Shown piece by piece: positions 45,491 through 47,500 of a stretch of DNA of 47,500 nucleotides. Below the pieces are notes generated by a model. It ran no database searches, had not been told where the DNA came from, and was given only the letters and a program-made list of their open reading frames with translations. Where the stretch lies: assembly GCF_964340395.1 (NCBI RefSeq), contig NC_135562.1, positions 16,148,985 to 16,196,484 of the forward strand. The letters are read 5' to 3'. Position numbers and translations under genes: made by a program. Source of the stretch: Glandiceps talaboti. Lineage: Eukaryota > Hemichordata > Enteropneusta > Spengelidae. Within the stretch, counting starts at the first letter, position 1; the number at the start of each line of letters is the position of its first letter.

Positions 45491-47500
45491 TTCATTAAAA
45501 CTGTAATCTACATCAATTTAAGGAGAATTCTACTAGAGCTAGAAAAGATTGAGTAATGTCGATATTTGTCGAATGCGAATGCAATGTAGTGTAGTGTATA
45601 GTAAAATATTACTTGAGCATGACAATGATTTGCTTGAAAATAAATGGATTCAGTTGAATGTGATGTGACCCCACGTTATCATATAATGGATGGGAAGGCA
45701 GATAAAAATGACAGAATCTGAAACCTCATATGATTGGTATTATATTTACAGAACAACTGAACGATATTATGTCAGAGGATGTTATGACAAATTAGGCACA
45801 TTGAGATAAAAGGAATCATTTGTTAACACACTTTTGACAAATTGAGTATGACAAAATTGTAGGGCCTGATATTACGATTTACGAATACTTGATTTCTTTT
45901 TACGACATCCATCAAGTAATCGTACATGTGGCAATGATAATAGATGTAGTTAAACTTTAGAGGCCAGTTAAACTTTATTCGTAACGTTCTTATAACAAAA
46001 GTATTTTTTTGTAATTATTTTATTTAGACCTGCTATTAACGTTTTATAGCTTTAAGTACATTGAATCATCTAGTAAGATTTAATAGTGGGTATAGTTTAT
46101 GAGACCAGAGACACGAGCCTACAAACTTGAAAGTAACAGCAATAAAAGTTTGTTTTTTATCACTGTGACATTACCTAATCTGCAATTAGTAATTGAAACC
46201 CTCCCATCGTGTTTATTTCGAGGTTGATTACTTGAAGAAATATAGGGAAGGTCATGAGACCCTGAAGGATATGAGACAAATTTGTCAAGATATGCGACTA
46301 TTGCTTTATATCATCATGGTGGCTGTAAAAATAATAAACCTGCAGCTGCCGCATATATACTTTTTTCTTTGAGGCTTCGTATGAACTATTCCTTATTGCA
46401 TGTTACAGTTGAAAGAGTACAGTATACAACGAGAGGGCTGCTAACCACGTTCACTACCCGGGCGCTCATAAAACTCAGGAATTGACTTTGCTCGCATGGA
46501 GTGAAAGAAGGGAAGACTCCATGAAAAGTTAAAATTAGGTATATAAAAAATTAAAGCAGGTGCACACGGCGTGGACTCGGTTGACATTCTGGTAACGAAA
46601 ACAGCTAGTGCCTAGCCTCAGACTAAATATGTCAGTTGTCCCATGGATGGAATGGATTTTATTCAGCAGAAATTACAATCAAGGTTCACTCTATACACAT
46701 TATGAATGCACACTGTGTAATACAAGTAAACCGTACAACTGAAATGACTTTTGATGATAGCGATTGTAGGGATCGAGGAAAAACCTATTACTTTTTTCTT
46801 TTCTTTTTAATAGATAACCATATTACTTTTTATTTTCATCGCAAATGTTTCACTATCCATTTTGTTTGTGTAGAACGGTTTTGCCTTGTATATGTATAAT
46901 GCGTTGGCATCATTACGCGAACTTGCAGAAAAAAATGTCGAGATAGTTTCAGCAGACACCTGGTTTCAGAAACAGATGAGTGGGGTGGGCAGGGGGGGGG
47001 TGACCTGCAGAACACGTGCAACTTTACATGGAAGTGGAACCTTTGGTAAAATTTAAAAGGGGTGTCATGGTCGTGTATACGGGGTTAATGGTCATGCAGG
47101 CTGACAATGTTTTCCTTTAAACTTAAGGTAATGCCAATCATAAAGTTCGTTGGAATTCAATTTCAAATCATTATCTTCTGGTACGAAAATTAAAATCAAA
47201 CGGTAACTGTATTTTTCATTATAACTTGTCTAATGGGAAATGTTTTAATTACTGTCTCGTGCTTAAGTGTGAAGTAAAGCATATGCCAATTACAAATTAT
47301 AATTGGGTAATTATATACGATGCCTAGCAACACATCGCCCCAAGTGATGGATTGAAGGAAACTGCAAGGTTGAGGAACGGTGTATTTCGTTGCAGGAGAA
47401 GTTACAGGTGATTATGTCTAATACTAAGTAACATGTAACCTTTACCCGGTCACCAAACCCCTTTAATATATCCTCCGGGAGCCAGAAAGATTTGGTGACC

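Larger units (their letters stand above)
32457..47500. other. Gene-poor region
   Basis: About 15 kb without a recognised gene. ORFs are short and lack domain-like sequence. Identified contents are microsatellites (34608-34797, 37239-37366), a foldback element (41353-41800), and old diverged duplications at 40550-40790, 41239-43130, 43730-44170 and 45030-45490. The rest is AT-rich DNA in which I see nothing specific. Confidence 0.6.

Overview
The window reads as nuclear DNA of a bilaterian animal, most likely a marine invertebrate (lophotrochozoan or invertebrate deuterostome). The evidence is spliced genes with GT-AG introns of 0.4 to 3 kb, AT-rich intergenic DNA full of microsatellites, decayed transposable elements, and animal-specific protein families (TRPC channel, CABIT adaptor). 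I cannot fix the phylum from sequence alone. No bacterial operons, CRISPR arrays, tRNA or rRNA genes were recognised.

Three genes can be supported, all on the minus strand. (1) 15617-27374 is the 3' part of a TRPC-type cation channel gene. Eight consecutive exons join in phase and encode about 1037 residues, from the ankyrin region through all six membrane segments, pore, TRP box and a long C-terminal tail ending in a PDZ ligand. The N-terminal exons were not found and probably lie beyond 47500. Unusual points are a roughly 124-residue S3-S4 loop with N-glycosylation sequons and a heptad pattern, loss of the usual zinc-binding cysteines, an altered TRP box, and introns loaded with simple repeats. 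(2) 9272-10804 is an intronless gene for a 510-residue CABIT-domain adaptor (GAREM/THEMIS type) with a TATA box upstream, three tandem tyrosine-motif repeats and a C-terminal CAAX prenylation box. (3) 80-6626 is a five-exon gene that I reconstructed from splice sites and reading phase. It is predicted to encode a 278-residue tyrosine-rich protein with a CARD-like (death-fold) domain in the middle.

Layout: 1-6.6 kb, the CARD-like gene, whose introns carry inverted copies of a dispersed repeat; 6.6-9.3 kb, intergenic with a small MITE; 9.3-11 kb, the CABIT gene; 11-15.5 kb, intergenic with microsatellites; 15.5-27.4 kb, the TRPC exons; 27.4-32.3 kb, a (TA)n-rich stretch with a perfect 143-bp palindrome, a LINE 3' end and a 0.9-kb inverted-repeat element; 32.3-47.5 kb, almost gene-free DNA with one candidate plus-strand exon, a foldback element and several old tandem duplications.

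Genes 2 and 3 are neighbours on the same strand. Both look like membrane-proximal tyrosine-phosphorylation adaptors: one has SH2-type YExI motifs and a lipid anchor, the other YxN and YxxM motifs and a death-fold domain. A shared signalling role is inference. All splice calls were made by eye and none is confirmed by transcripts.
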